Source: Gemmatimonadota bacterium (GTDB lineage: Bacteria > Latescibacterota > UBA2968 > UBA8231). From it: a stretch of DNA of 22,992 nt. The stretch is taken from positions 1 to 22,992 of the forward strand of contig VXOR01000067.1 of assembly GCA_009840005.1 (NCBI GenBank), read 5' to 3'. The translations under genes were made by a program, and so were the position numbers. The notes under the pieces are model-generated. The model searched no databases. It was not told the origin of the DNA and saw only the letters and a program-made list of their open reading frames with translations. Positions 9,480 through 16,771 of the stretch are shown in pieces. The stretch's first letter is position 1; every line of letters begins with the position of its first letter.

Positions 9480-10466
9480 CTAAGTGCGCAGGGCCCGTTC
9501 GAGGTCGAGGCGATCGGCCTCCAAGGAGGTGCGAAAGACTTCGATCGTATCCCGGACTCCCTGGACCAGCGATCGGTACTGAAGAGGTCCGAGGGCTTGG
9601 TTCAGGGCGCTGTCATCGGCGCTCGAGGGATGTGGCAGCGGCGTTGGGTCGAAGCCAATTTTGCCCGCCGACTCGGGGATAACCTCCTCGATTGCAGCGA
9701 CGATTTGGGCCATGGAGACCGTGCTGCCTCCCAGATTGTACACTGGGGCACCTTCCAGCTTGGTCCTGGCGGCGGCGATAAAGGCGGCGGCGACATCATC
9801 GGCATGGTGATAGACGAGGGTGCCGCCGTAGGTGATCTCGTACTCGCGACCGAGCGCGGCGGCTAGCATGGCCTTGGTCGGGGTGGAGGTCCAGCCTTGG
9901 TCGCGACCCGGTCCATACACTACGCACGGGCGCAGCCCAATGCTGTGGACCGATTGCTCCCGCCAATAGACCTGAGCTGTGCCTTCGTTGCACTGCTTGA
10001 ACACCCCGTAGAGCGTCGGAGGCAGCAACGGAGCGTCGTGGGCAATCGGCCCCGGAGGGTACGCTTCTGGATCGCCGTACACCCCAAACGAGCTTGCAAA
10101 GACCAAGTTCTGGATCTGGTCGCGATGACGCGCGGCCGTCTCGAAGACGACGGTGGTCCCTACGACGTTTACCTTGGCTCCGCGCACTGGATCGGCCCGA
10201 ACTAGGGGTACCTGCATGGCTGCTAGGTGCAGGATATGAGTAATACCGCATTCGACCACGACTCGCTCGAACTCGTCCAGATCCGCGATGTCTCCCTCGA
10301 GCAGTCGCACCTGAGAAAGTTCTTCGTCCGTCATGATCATCCTCAACCGATAGGGATCGCCGCCTAGGTCGTAGGTATATACCGGCACCCCCTCGCGGAC
10401 CAGCCGACGAACCGCCCATGCACCCACGCAGCCGAGTGCCCCTGTCACCAAATACCGCTCATTCAT
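9480..10466 (-). CDS. NAD-dependent epimerase/dehydratase (extended SDR)
   Basis: 328-residue extended short-chain dehydrogenase/reductase of the NAD-dependent epimerase/dehydratase family, which act on sugars or nucleotide sugars. The Rossmann motif is T-G-A-L-G-C-V-G (G9, G12, G15). The catalytic set is S125/S126 in F-A-S-S-F-G-V-Y-G plus Y153-x3-K157 in L-Y-G-V-F-K. The start ATG at 10466 is preceded by AAAGGCGAT. The gene lies between the dimethylformamidase-like gene (118 bases upstream) and the dehydratase (43 bases downstream), all on the minus strand. A possible promoter lies in the upstream gap. It could also be a sugar dehydrogenase, since the fold alone does not fix the reaction. 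Confidence 0.87.
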   Translation of the reverse strand: MNERYLVTGALGCVGAWAVRRLVREGVPVYTYDLGGDPYRLRMIMTDEELSQVRLLEGDIADLDEFERVVVECGITHILHLAAMQVPLVRADPVRGAKVNVVGTTVVFETAARHRDQIQNLVFASSFGVYGDPEAYPPGPIAHDAPLLPPTLYGVFKQCNEGTAQVYWREQSVHSIGLRPCVVYGPGRDQGWTSTPTKAMLAAALGREYEITYGGTLVYHHADDVAAAFIAAARTKLEGAPVYNLGGSTVSMAQIVAAIEEVIPESAGKIGFDPTPLPHPSSADDSALNQALGPLQYRSLVQGVRDTIEVFRTSLEADRLDLERALRT

Positions 10467-10510
10467 ATATCGCCTTTATGGGAAAAATAAATCCGATTTT
10501 TCATTGCCCT

Positions 10511-10550
10511 GCAGATAACATATTGCGTTTCACCTAGCGGGCCAATGGTC
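10511..10550 (-). promoter_or_regulatory. Possible sigma70-type promoter before the epimerase gene
   Basis: On the minus strand, TTGGCC and TATGTT are separated by 17 bases, each matching four of six consensus positions, about 50 bases before the epimerase ATG. The gap of 118 bases here is the longest inside this gene group, so an internal promoter is plausible. The match is weak and could be chance. Confidence 0.3.
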
Positions 10551-10584
10551 GCGTTGCCCGTCTGCAACACTCGCTGTAGCGGGG

Positions 10585-11949
10585 TCACGTCGTTGTTGTC
10601 CGGCTTAGCCGGTCAAGGACGTTGCGGGTGATCTGGATGACAGTCGGGTCGCCTTTTAGCCCGTGCGACCAGTCGGTCGTCCCGGCCGTGAACACCGTGC
10701 CGCCGCGAGTGTAGAGGCCCATGACTGCTGCGCCCTCCCGGTCCTTTTCCCAGTGCTCGTACCACACGCTGTCGTCTGGGTGCCACCGTGCTGGAGCGGT
10801 GCACAAGATGGTAAAGTCCGCCGGGGTGCCATAGGTCCCTTTGGGTACCGGCAGTCCGTTTTCCAACACGTACTCGCAGCCGTCGCACTCATAGCCGACG
10901 ATGGTGTGCTCGCCTCCGAAGGTGTCGTCGCGCTGCAAGCCCGTTCCCGCGAAAACCCAGTGTTCCGGGCGATGGACTGTAAACGCCCCGGACCCGTCCA
11001 TGTATTGGCCGTGGCTGAGGTGATAGCCCCCGTAGAGGAAGCCGACGCCGGTCAGCTCGTTTTCCGGTCGGCCCACGAGGTGGTGGCTCCACAAGGTCGA
11101 AAGGTTCGCGTAGTCGCCGGCGGCGTAAGCTGGGTCCATGTTGAACTGTTGCTTCCAGCACACTAACGCTCGCCCCTCGTCCTCGCTGCGCACCCGCCAG
11201 CACACGGAGTTGCCGCTGAAAAACGCGGCGTTGCCCCCGGCGGCAATGTAGGCTTCGAGGTGGTCGCGCATGGGAGCCGACCAGTATTCGTCGTGCCCCA
11301 CGCTCAGTACCAGTCGATAGTTGTCCAACAGTTCGGGATGCCATTCGAGGTCGGAATTGGCGCAGTAGGAGAGCGCGTATCCAGCGCCTTCCGCCCACTC
11401 GACAAAGTCGCGCTCCCAGCGGTCGAATAGCCCGGCCATTGGACGGTCGAAGGAGACGCGATGTCCCTGCAAGCCGCCGCGGCCGTGATAGCTGTAGAAG
11501 CTGTAGCCGCCCCAGTTGTTGTACGCACTGTAAGTATTGGTGGCTAGCTGGAGGAGGATGCGGGCGTCCGTAGGGCCAGTGGGCTTCGACCTGAGCTCAG
11601 CCGAAGGGCGGACGATGAAAAAGCCTCGGCTCTCGGCTGTGCGCCGCCCCCGCCGCACGAACTTGCCGCCTTGGTCCTCGGCGCGCAGCGCAAACTCGTA
11701 ATACCCACTGCGCCAGTCGTCCGGCACTTCCAAGGAATGGGAAACCGGCCAGCCGCAGCCGTTGGAAGAAGCGTCTTCTGGCACTGGATGGGACGACCCA
11801 GGCAGTTGGTTCTGTTGCCATACAACTTCGCGCTCGGCACCGATTCGCGTCACTTCCAACGCGTATAGGTCCGCACTGGTGGACACGTGAAAGCGCACCT
11901 GTTCGCCGGCTCGGTAGCTGAGTTGGTCGGTGTAGCCTTCGACGAACAT
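10585..11949 (-). CDS. N,N-dimethylformamidase beta-subunit-like protein
   Basis: 454-residue protein resembling the C-terminal catalytic domain of the large subunit of N,N-dimethylformamidase (a family of iron amidohydrolases). It starts with an Ig-like beta domain (about 1-115; Y-R-A-G-E-Q-V-R-F), followed by the core with N-T-Y-S-A-Y-N-N-W-G-G (about 137-147), S-V-G-H-D-E-Y-W-S and a C-terminal G-T-T-D-W-S-H-G-L segment, all characteristic of this family. It is shorter than the characterised large subunit (about 760 aa) and no small subunit gene is near. Most relatives are uncharacterised and probably do not act on dimethylformamide. No clear signal peptide. It starts at ATG 11949; a GGAGG-like site (CGGAGGTC) lies just upstream. 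Confidence 0.75.
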   Translation of the reverse strand: MFVEGYTDQLSYRAGEQVRFHVSTSADLYALEVTRIGAEREVVWQQNQLPGSSHPVPEDASSNGCGWPVSHSLEVPDDWRSGYYEFALRAEDQGGKFVRRGRRTAESRGFFIVRPSAELRSKPTGPTDARILLQLATNTYSAYNNWGGYSFYSYHGRGGLQGHRVSFDRPMAGLFDRWERDFVEWAEGAGYALSYCANSDLEWHPELLDNYRLVLSVGHDEYWSAPMRDHLEAYIAAGGNAAFFSGNSVCWRVRSEDEGRALVCWKQQFNMDPAYAAGDYANLSTLWSHHLVGRPENELTGVGFLYGGYHLSHGQYMDGSGAFTVHRPEHWVFAGTGLQRDDTFGGEHTIVGYECDGCEYVLENGLPVPKGTYGTPADFTILCTAPARWHPDDSVWYEHWEKDREGAAVMGLYTRGGTVFTAGTTDWSHGLKGDPTVIQITRNVLDRLSRTTTT

Positions 11950-11984
11950 TATCCATGACCTCCGATTTGCGTTGGGGGACGGGT

Positions 11985-12005
11985 GGGCAACTACAAGAGT
12001 TGCCC
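11985..12005. repeat. Perfect 8-bp inverted repeat, hairpin after proS
   Basis: GGGCAACT and AGTTGCCC flank a five-base loop, making a perfect 8-bp hairpin on either strand. It lies between the end of the proS frame (including its extension) and the next gene on the minus strand. No T-run follows on the minus strand, so it is not a classical intrinsic terminator. It could stabilise or end the thrS-proS transcript by another route, or be a REP-like dispersed element. Confidence 0.6.
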
Positions 12006-12027
12006 TTACAGGCTGCGAAGGCGAACC

Positions 12028-12141
12028 TTATCCCTTGTACTCCACTTCGACCACTCGCTCGTCCAGCTCGCGTTGCAATTTCTCCACTTGCTCGACTATG
12101 TACTCCACCGCCTGATCCACCGGCGTTTCGCGCCGCTCTTT
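12028..12141 (-). pseudogene. Detached C-terminal tail of proS
   Basis: Directly after the proS TAA and in the same frame, 37 more codons stay open until TAA at 12028. The encoded peptide begins K-E-R-R-E-T-P-V-D-Q-A-V-E-Y-I and fits without gaps onto the end usual for bacterial ProRS, where K-x-R-x-T-G-E is followed by a V-x-L-E-E-A-V-E-Y-V helix. It continues as a charged amphipathic helix. No good start codon or ribosome site is seen (only internal GTGs). I read it as the original C-terminus cut off by a nonsense codon, or joined by readthrough. Confidence 0.7.
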
Positions 12142-13797
12142 TTAGCGCCGCAGCTTGACCTCGACAATCCCCTGCCGCAAACCGCGATCCCCCACCGTTA
12201 CCCGCACTGGTATCCCAATCAGGTCGGCGTCGTTGAACTTGACCCCTGGATTTTCGCGGCGGTCGTCGAGGAGCACTTCAATGCCGCGGTCCGCGAGGTC
12301 GTCGTAGAGTTGCTCGCCCGCGTCTTGCGCTGCGCCTGCGCCCTTGGCGAGGAGGACGATGTGTACCTGGTAGGGCGCGACGGCAATGGGCCACACCAAG
12401 CCGTCTTCGTCGTGGTACTCCTCGGCGATACAGGCCAGCAGCCGCCCTACGCCGATTCCGTAGGAACCCATGACGACTGGCTGCGCCTTGCCCTCGGCGT
12501 CGAGGAAATTGCCGCCTAGGGCCTCGGTGAATTTGGTGCCTAGCTGGAAGATGTTGCCCACTTCCACTCCGCGCGATTCGCGCAGCGCCGCGCCGCAGTC
12601 AGGGCAGCCGTCGCCTTGCCGGGCGGAGGCGATGTCGGCGACTACGTTGGCTGTATAATCGCGGCCGTGGTTCACATTGGCGAGATGATAGCCCGACTCG
12701 TTGGCACCGGCTACTAGATTGGGCGAGGACGCCACGGAATCATCGACGACGACTAGTGCTTCCTCGACGCCGATGGGCGATCCATAGCCCGGCTCCGCGC
12801 CGACGCCGCGTATTTCCTCGTCCCGCGCCGGCCACATTTCGAGCGCACCGACCGCGTTGGCCAGCTTGGTCTCGTTGACTTCCATGTCGCCGCGTATGAC
12901 TGCCAGTACAAATGCGTCTTTCTTGTCCCGACCGTCGCCGACCGTGGCCATCAGGAAGAGCGCCTTGGCGGTCTTGTTTGCGGGGATGTCGAGCAGCGCA
13001 GTCAGTTCCTCGATGGTCGTGGTATTGGGCGTGGCGATTTTCTCGGGCGCGGCGGGCTCTTCTTTCGGGTTGGCCTGTTTGGCGAAAGTGGCGATTTGGC
13101 GGTTGGCCGAGTACTCGCAGCCGTCGCACAACAGCAGGGTGTCTTCGCCGATCGGCGTCAGGTACATGTATTCGTGGGCTAGCTCGCCGCCCATCATCCC
13201 GGTGTCCGAGCGGACTGCGAGGACGTCGAGGCCGCAGCGGTGGAAGATGTTGAAATAGTGCTGGTAATGGGCGCGGTATTGCTTTTCGAGGCCCTCCCAA
13301 TCGGCGTCGAGGCTGTAGGAGTCCTTCATGGTGAACTCGCGCACCCGGATGAGGCCCGAGCGGGGGCGGGGATCGTCGCGCCACTTGGTCTGGATATGAT
13401 AGACTAACTGGGGCAGTTGCTTGTAGGATTTGATCTCGCGGCTGACCAGGTCGGCTACAACTTCCTCATGGGTCATCGCTAGTACCATGTCGCGCTCGTT
13501 TTTGTCTTGGAAGCGGCCCATCTCCGTGCCGACCGCGTACCAACGCCCCGTCCGCTGCCAGAGTTCGGCCGGATGCACTACCGGCATGGTGATTTCCTGG
13601 CCGCCGATGGCGTCTATTTCGTGGCGGATAATGTCCTCGATCTTGCGCATGGACCGCTGCGCCAGGGGCAAATAGCTGAAGATGCCGCTGGCCAGTGAGC
13701 GGATAAAGCCGGCCCGCAGCAAGAGCTGGTGGCTGGCGACTTCCACGTCGGCGGTGACGTCGCGCAAGGTCTGGCTGAAAAGCCGACTCATTCGCAT
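12142..13797 (-). CDS. proS: Prolyl-tRNA synthetase, cut short by an in-frame TAA
   Basis: Class II prolyl-tRNA synthetase of the bacterial type, 551 residues to the TAA. Motif 2 is seen in R-D-D-P-R-P-R-S-G-L-I-R-V-R-E-F-T-M-K-D, motif 3 in G-S-Y-G-I-G-V-G-R. Between them lies the inserted editing domain that hydrolyses Ala-tRNAPro (A-K-A-L-F-L-M region), then the C-terminal anticodon-binding domain (V-H-I-V-L-L-A-K...I-E-V-L-L-D-D-R). The frame is open back to 13866, but the ATG at 13797 has AGAGGAA nine bases upstream; an ATG at 13791 is also possible. The stop falls inside what normally is the last helix region; the missing part follows in frame. The anticodon domain is nearly complete, so activity may survive. 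It is transcribed after thrS and the M50 gene with a 107-base gap. Confidence 0.93.
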   Translation of the reverse strand: MRMSRLFSQTLRDVTADVEVASHQLLLRAGFIRSLASGIFSYLPLAQRSMRKIEDIIRHEIDAIGGQEITMPVVHPAELWQRTGRWYAVGTEMGRFQDKNERDMVLAMTHEEVVADLVSREIKSYKQLPQLVYHIQTKWRDDPRPRSGLIRVREFTMKDSYSLDADWEGLEKQYRAHYQHYFNIFHRCGLDVLAVRSDTGMMGGELAHEYMYLTPIGEDTLLLCDGCEYSANRQIATFAKQANPKEEPAAPEKIATPNTTTIEELTALLDIPANKTAKALFLMATVGDGRDKKDAFVLAVIRGDMEVNETKLANAVGALEMWPARDEEIRGVGAEPGYGSPIGVEEALVVVDDSVASSPNLVAGANESGYHLANVNHGRDYTANVVADIASARQGDGCPDCGAALRESRGVEVGNIFQLGTKFTEALGGNFLDAEGKAQPVVMGSYGIGVGRLLACIAEEYHDEDGLVWPIAVAPYQVHIVLLAKGAGAAQDAGEQLYDDLADRGIEVLLDDRRENPGVKFNDADLIGIPVRVTVGDRGLRQGIVEVKLRR

Positions 13798-13833
13798 GGT
13801 TTTACATTCCTCTCTGCTTATTTGGCAGACGCG

Positions 13834-13877
13834 AGCGGAGTAACGTAGCGCATCGCACAGTTGCACTCAACTCCGCT
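13834..13877 (-). other. Inverted repeat in the proS leader
   Basis: AGCGGAGT and ACTCCGCT are perfect 8-base complements separated by 28 bases, with a small inner repeat (GTTG/CAAC). The pair lies in the 107-base gap just upstream of the proS ribosome site. No T-run follows and no Pro-rich leader ORF was found, so its role is unknown; it may be an mRNA structure or chance. Confidence 0.35.
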
Positions 13878-13904
13878 GGCGAAGGTTGCGATGAAGCTAT
13901 CTAT

Positions 13905-14612
13905 TCAAAGTCCTCGATTGAGGGCCACCGCACGCATCGCCCGATACATACACGACAACGATACCAGCACCCAAACCAAGGCAATCAGATACGCCAGATA
14001 GGGCACCTGTAACGGATCTATTCCCCAATAGGCCGACAATATCCCGGCGTCCGTCCGCTCAGGAAAATACCACAGGTCGGTGCGGAAGTCGTAGAGACTG
14101 TACAGGCACAGCATCACCCCCATCCACACCGCGCCGATGCTCGCCATCCGCTTTGATTTACAAGCCATGATGCAGAGGACCAGTCCACCGCCGATTCCCA
14201 ACGCGAAATCAACTCCCCCCGCCTCCAGCGGCGTATAGATCAGGGTCATCCCCGCGCAGGCCGCGCCAATGCACAGCAATACCAAACGCTGCGCCTGCGG
14301 ATAAAGCGAGGTGTACATCAGCAATGCCCCCCACAACGCCGAGCCCACGTAGCCCGCCGCGCTAATCAGCGGGAAGAAGCCCCCCTTGGTCAGGGTGTGC
14401 CCGGACTCGTTCCAATGGGTGCGGATTTCGAGGACCTCGCCGCCGGTGATTAGGGCCACTGCCGCGTGATTGACCTCGTGGACTAGCACCACGAAGAAGC
14501 GGAACGGCTTGATTAGCGCGGTGTCCCAAAAGGCGAGTGCCAGCCCCGTGCAAAGGAGATAGTAGCGAAATTGCCAGAAGACCTCGGCAATGTAGCGGAT
14601 GCGGCGGAACAT
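13905..14612 (-). CDS. M50B-like membrane zinc metalloprotease
   Basis: 235-residue integral membrane protein with H-E-V-N-H (H45, E46, H49), the zinc site of M50-type intramembrane proteases, followed by A-A-V-A-L-I-T-G-G-E-V-L as in the M50B (peptidase_M50B) subfamily. About six hydrophobic segments follow. M50 enzymes cut membrane-bound proteins within the bilayer; the substrate is unknown. M50B members in other bacteria often lack assigned function. The start ATG lies only five bases after the thrS stop, so it belongs to the thrS transcript and would be controlled by the thrS attenuator. A conserved second motif (N/D-x-D-G) is not obvious, so catalysis is not certain. Confidence 0.72.
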   Translation of the reverse strand: MFRRIRYIAEVFWQFRYYLLCTGLALAFWDTALIKPFRFFVVLVHEVNHAAVALITGGEVLEIRTHWNESGHTLTKGGFFPLISAAGYVGSALWGALLMYTSLYPQAQRLVLLCIGAACAGMTLIYTPLEAGGVDFALGIGGGLVLCIMACKSKRMASIGAVWMGVMLCLYSLYDFRTDLWYFPERTDAGILSAYWGIDPLQVPYLAYLIALVWVLVSLSCMYRAMRAVALNRGL

Positions 14613-14617
14613 GGCCG

Positions 14618-16531
14618 CTAGTCACTGATCTCAGCGCCGATCAGCTCGACGGCCTCGGCTAGCGGGAGCGGATCGAGCTGTGCGCCGGATCGCTGCCGGA
14701 TTGCCACCTTGCACTCTTCGACTTCGCGGTCTCCGGCGATCAGCATATAGGGCACCTTCTGCGTCTGCGCTTGGCGGATGCGCTTGTTGAGGGTCTCGCT
14801 GGCCGCGTCGAGTTCGGCGCGGATGCCAGCGGCGAGAAGCTGCTGGTGGAGTTGGCTTCCGTACTCGGCGTGGCGCTCGGCAATGGGCAAAACCACCGCT
14901 TGCACGGGTGCCAACCACACTGGGAAGGCTCCGGCGTAGTGTTCGATCAAGAAGCCGATAAAGCGCTCGTGCGTACCCAGCGGCGCGCGGTGGATGCAGA
15001 TGGGCGTCTCCTCTTCGCCCGCCGCGTTGGTGTACGTCAAGCCAAAGCGGCCGGGCACGGCAAAATCGACTTGATTGGTGGCGATTGTAAACTGCCGCCC
15101 GATGGCGCTCCAAACTTCGACGTCGATCTTGGGGCCGTAGAAAGCGGCCTCGTCGGGCACCTCCTCGTAGTTGATCCCTCCCCGCGCCATGGCGCCGCGC
15201 ACCATGTCCTCGGTGCGGAGCCACCGCTCGGGATCATCGACGTACTTGGCCCCTAGGCCCGAGGGCGCGTGGGTGCTCAAGCGCATCAGGTAATTCTCCA
15301 AGCCGAATAGCTCGAAATAGCGCAGGTACATCTGGCAGACAGCGAGGAATTCCTCCTCGAATTGGTCGAGCGTGCAGTAGATGTGCGCGTCGTTCATCTG
15401 CAGCGAGCGCACCCGCATCAAGCCGAACAACTCGCCCGATTGCTCGTAGCGATAACAGGTGCCGTACTCGGCTAGGCGCAGGGGTAAGTCGCGATAAGAG
15501 CGCGGGGTAGCGGCGAAAATTTTGTGGTGGTGGGGGCAGTTCATGGGTTTGAGGTAGTACTTGACCCCCTCCAACTCCATGGGTGGGAACATGGACTCGG
15601 CATAGTACGGCAAGTGGCCGCTGCGCAGATATATGGACTCCTTGCAGATGTGCGGCGTGCGCACGCGCTGATAGCCGGCCTCGTGCTCGGTCTTGCGGGC
15701 CAAGTCCTCCAACTCGTCGATGAGCACCGCTCCCTTGGGAAGCCACAGGGGCAACCCCGGTCCCACTTCGTCGTCAAAGGTGAACAGTTCCAGTTGCTTG
15801 CCCAGCGTGCGGTGGTCGCGCTTTTTGGCCTCCTCCAGCATTGCCAGATGGTGGTCGAGGGCCTCGCGGGTGGCAAAGGCCGTGCCGTAGATCCGCTGCA
15901 ACATCTTGCGGCTCTCGTCGCCGCGCCAGTAAGCTCCAGCCACGCTCAGGAGCTTGAAGTGTTTGACTTGTCCGGTGCCGAGCATGTGCGGCCCCCGGCA
16001 CAAGTCGATAAACTCGCCGTCCTTGTAAAAGGACAAGGTCTGGCCTTCTTCCAAGTCGGCGAGGATTTCCTGTTTATAGGGAGCGTTGGCGACCATCTCT
16101 TCCGCTTCTTGGCGCGCCACATCGATCCGCTCGAACTTGTGGTTTTGCTTGACGACCCGCTTCATCTCGCGCTCGATCTTTTTCAGGTCTTCGGGCGTAA
16201 AAGGCTCGGCCACGTCGAAGTCGTAGTAGAAGCCGTCGTCAATGGCCGGGCCGATGGCCAGTTGCGCGTCTGGGAAGAGGCGTAGCACGGCCTGAGCCAA
16301 TACGTGCGACATGCTGTGGCGGTAGATCCAAGCGGCCTCGTCCGCATCCCAGGGAATGAGTTCGACTTCCGCCTCGCTGGTGAGTTGGGTGTGGAAGTCG
16401 ATGCGCTCGTCGCCAGCGCGGGCGGCAATGTATTGCTTTAATAACTCCTTGTTTTCTTGGACGAGGATCTCCTTGAGCGTACCCTCGCCGGGGTATTCGA
16501 TGGCCTGTCCTTGGGGGACTTTGATCAGCAT
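14618..16531 (-). CDS. thrS: Threonyl-tRNA synthetase
   Basis: 637-residue class II threonyl-tRNA synthetase, usual length. Order: N-terminal TGS domain (about 1-60), editing domain with H72-x3-H76 (H-S-M-S-H) that removes Ser-tRNAThr, catalytic core with M-N-C-P-H-H-H (zinc Cys), R-Y-E-Q-S-G-E in motif 2 and T-H-E-R-F-I-G motif 3, and C-terminal anticodon domain. The open frame reaches 16594, but the ATG at 16531 (M-L-I-K-V-P) has AAGGAG six bases upstream and fits the TGS start. The upstream extension would run through the terminator hairpin. Expression is probably controlled by transcription attenuation through the Thr-codon leader and terminator upstream. The next gene starts five bases after its stop. 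Confidence 0.97.
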   Translation of the reverse strand: MLIKVPQGQAIEYPGEGTLKEILVQENKELLKQYIAARAGDERIDFHTQLTSEAEVELIPWDADEAAWIYRHSMSHVLAQAVLRLFPDAQLAIGPAIDDGFYYDFDVAEPFTPEDLKKIEREMKRVVKQNHKFERIDVARQEAEEMVANAPYKQEILADLEEGQTLSFYKDGEFIDLCRGPHMLGTGQVKHFKLLSVAGAYWRGDESRKMLQRIYGTAFATREALDHHLAMLEEAKKRDHRTLGKQLELFTFDDEVGPGLPLWLPKGAVLIDELEDLARKTEHEAGYQRVRTPHICKESIYLRSGHLPYYAESMFPPMELEGVKYYLKPMNCPHHHKIFAATPRSYRDLPLRLAEYGTCYRYEQSGELFGLMRVRSLQMNDAHIYCTLDQFEEEFLAVCQMYLRYFELFGLENYLMRLSTHAPSGLGAKYVDDPERWLRTEDMVRGAMARGGINYEEVPDEAAFYGPKIDVEVWSAIGRQFTIATNQVDFAVPGRFGLTYTNAAGEEETPICIHRAPLGTHERFIGFLIEHYAGAFPVWLAPVQAVVLPIAERHAEYGSQLHQQLLAAGIRAELDAASETLNKRIRQAQTQKVPYMLIAGDREVEECKVAIRQRSGAQLDPLPLAEAVELIGAEISD

Positions 16532-16549
16532 GACGCGCTCCTTGGCATG

Positions 16550-16582
16550 AAAAAACCCGCTGTCATTGTAGCCGACAGCGGG
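16550..16582 (-). terminator. Intrinsic terminator/attenuator of thrS
   Basis: On the minus strand CCCGCTGTC and GACAGCGGG form a perfect 9-bp stem around a nine-base loop and are followed directly by six T. It ends about 19 bases before the thrS ATG, just upstream of the AAGGAG ribosome site, so it would abort transcription before thrS unless disrupted. Together with the leader ORF at 16614-16727 it forms an attenuator. Confidence 0.92.
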
Positions 16583-16613
16583 GAGAGGTTGCAAAATAAA
16601 CTTTAGTCCGTCG
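16573..16613 (-). promoter_or_regulatory. Candidate antiterminator pairing
   Basis: CGACGG (16608-16613), directly after the leader stop codon, can pair over six positions, one of them G-U, with CTGTCG (16573-16578), which covers the inner end of the terminator's 5' arm. Forming this pairing would break the terminator stem. A ribosome that reaches the leader stop would cover CGACGG; a ribosome stalled in the Thr run would leave it free. The pairing is short, so other alternatives may exist. Confidence 0.5.
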
Positions 16614-16727
16614 CTATCCGGCGCACATGGTCGTCGTAGTCGTAGTAGTGGTAGTGGTAGCCGTCGGCCCCGACGGGAGACCGCTAAGGCTATGTGCGGA
16701 AGCGACTGTGAGCATAGCAGAAATCAT
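16614..16727 (-). CDS. thrS leader peptide with ten consecutive Thr codons
   Basis: A 37-codon ORF (ATG 16727, TAG 16614) beginning M-I-S-A-M-L-T-V and containing ten Thr codons in a row (16629-16658; ACC, ACT and ACG mixed), followed by M-C-A-G and stop. A second in-frame ATG at 16715 would give 33 residues. No Shine-Dalgarno is visible, but the predicted transcription start lies at or next to the first ATG, so leaderless translation is possible. The run, the short length, and the following terminator are the layout of an amino-acid attenuator such as thrL of the E. coli thr operon. A low-complexity accident is less likely because the other two frames lack this ATG-Thr-stop arrangement. A 6-bp hairpin with a GGGC loop (16661-16676) overlaps the codons before the run and may act as a pause or sheltering stem. 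Confidence 0.85.
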   Translation of the reverse strand: MISAMLTVASAHSLSGLPSGPTATTTTTTTTTTMCAG

Positions 16728-16734
16728 GGCGTAT

Positions 16735-16764
16735 AAGATACCGGCAGAGGTCTGAATGTGTCAA
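16735..16764 (-). promoter_or_regulatory. Promoter of the thrS leader
   Basis: On the minus strand, a perfect -35 TTGACA (16759-16764) lies 18 bases before TATCTT (16735-16740), four of six matches to the -10 consensus. It sits just after the hicA stop and seven bases before the leader ATG, so initiation would fall about at that ATG. This is the best promoter match in the window. Confidence 0.75.
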
Positions 16765-16771
16765 GCGTCAG

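Noticed and set aside
8891..9682. 263-residue plus-strand frame across the dehydratase and epimerase genes
   Set aside because: It spans two well-supported minus-strand genes and resembles no protein family.
13798..13904. A Pro-codon leader peptide before proS, by analogy with thrS
   Set aside because: No short ORF with a Pro run and no terminator with a T-run were found in this gap.
15524..16285. 253-residue open frame on the plus strand opposite thrS
   Set aside because: It mirrors the GC-rich thrS codons, has no family features and no ribosome site; a shadow of thrS.
16532..16771. T-box riboswitch upstream of thrS
   Set aside because: No T-box antiterminator sequence (TGGNACCGCG-like) is present; the Thr-codon ORF plus terminator explains the region better.
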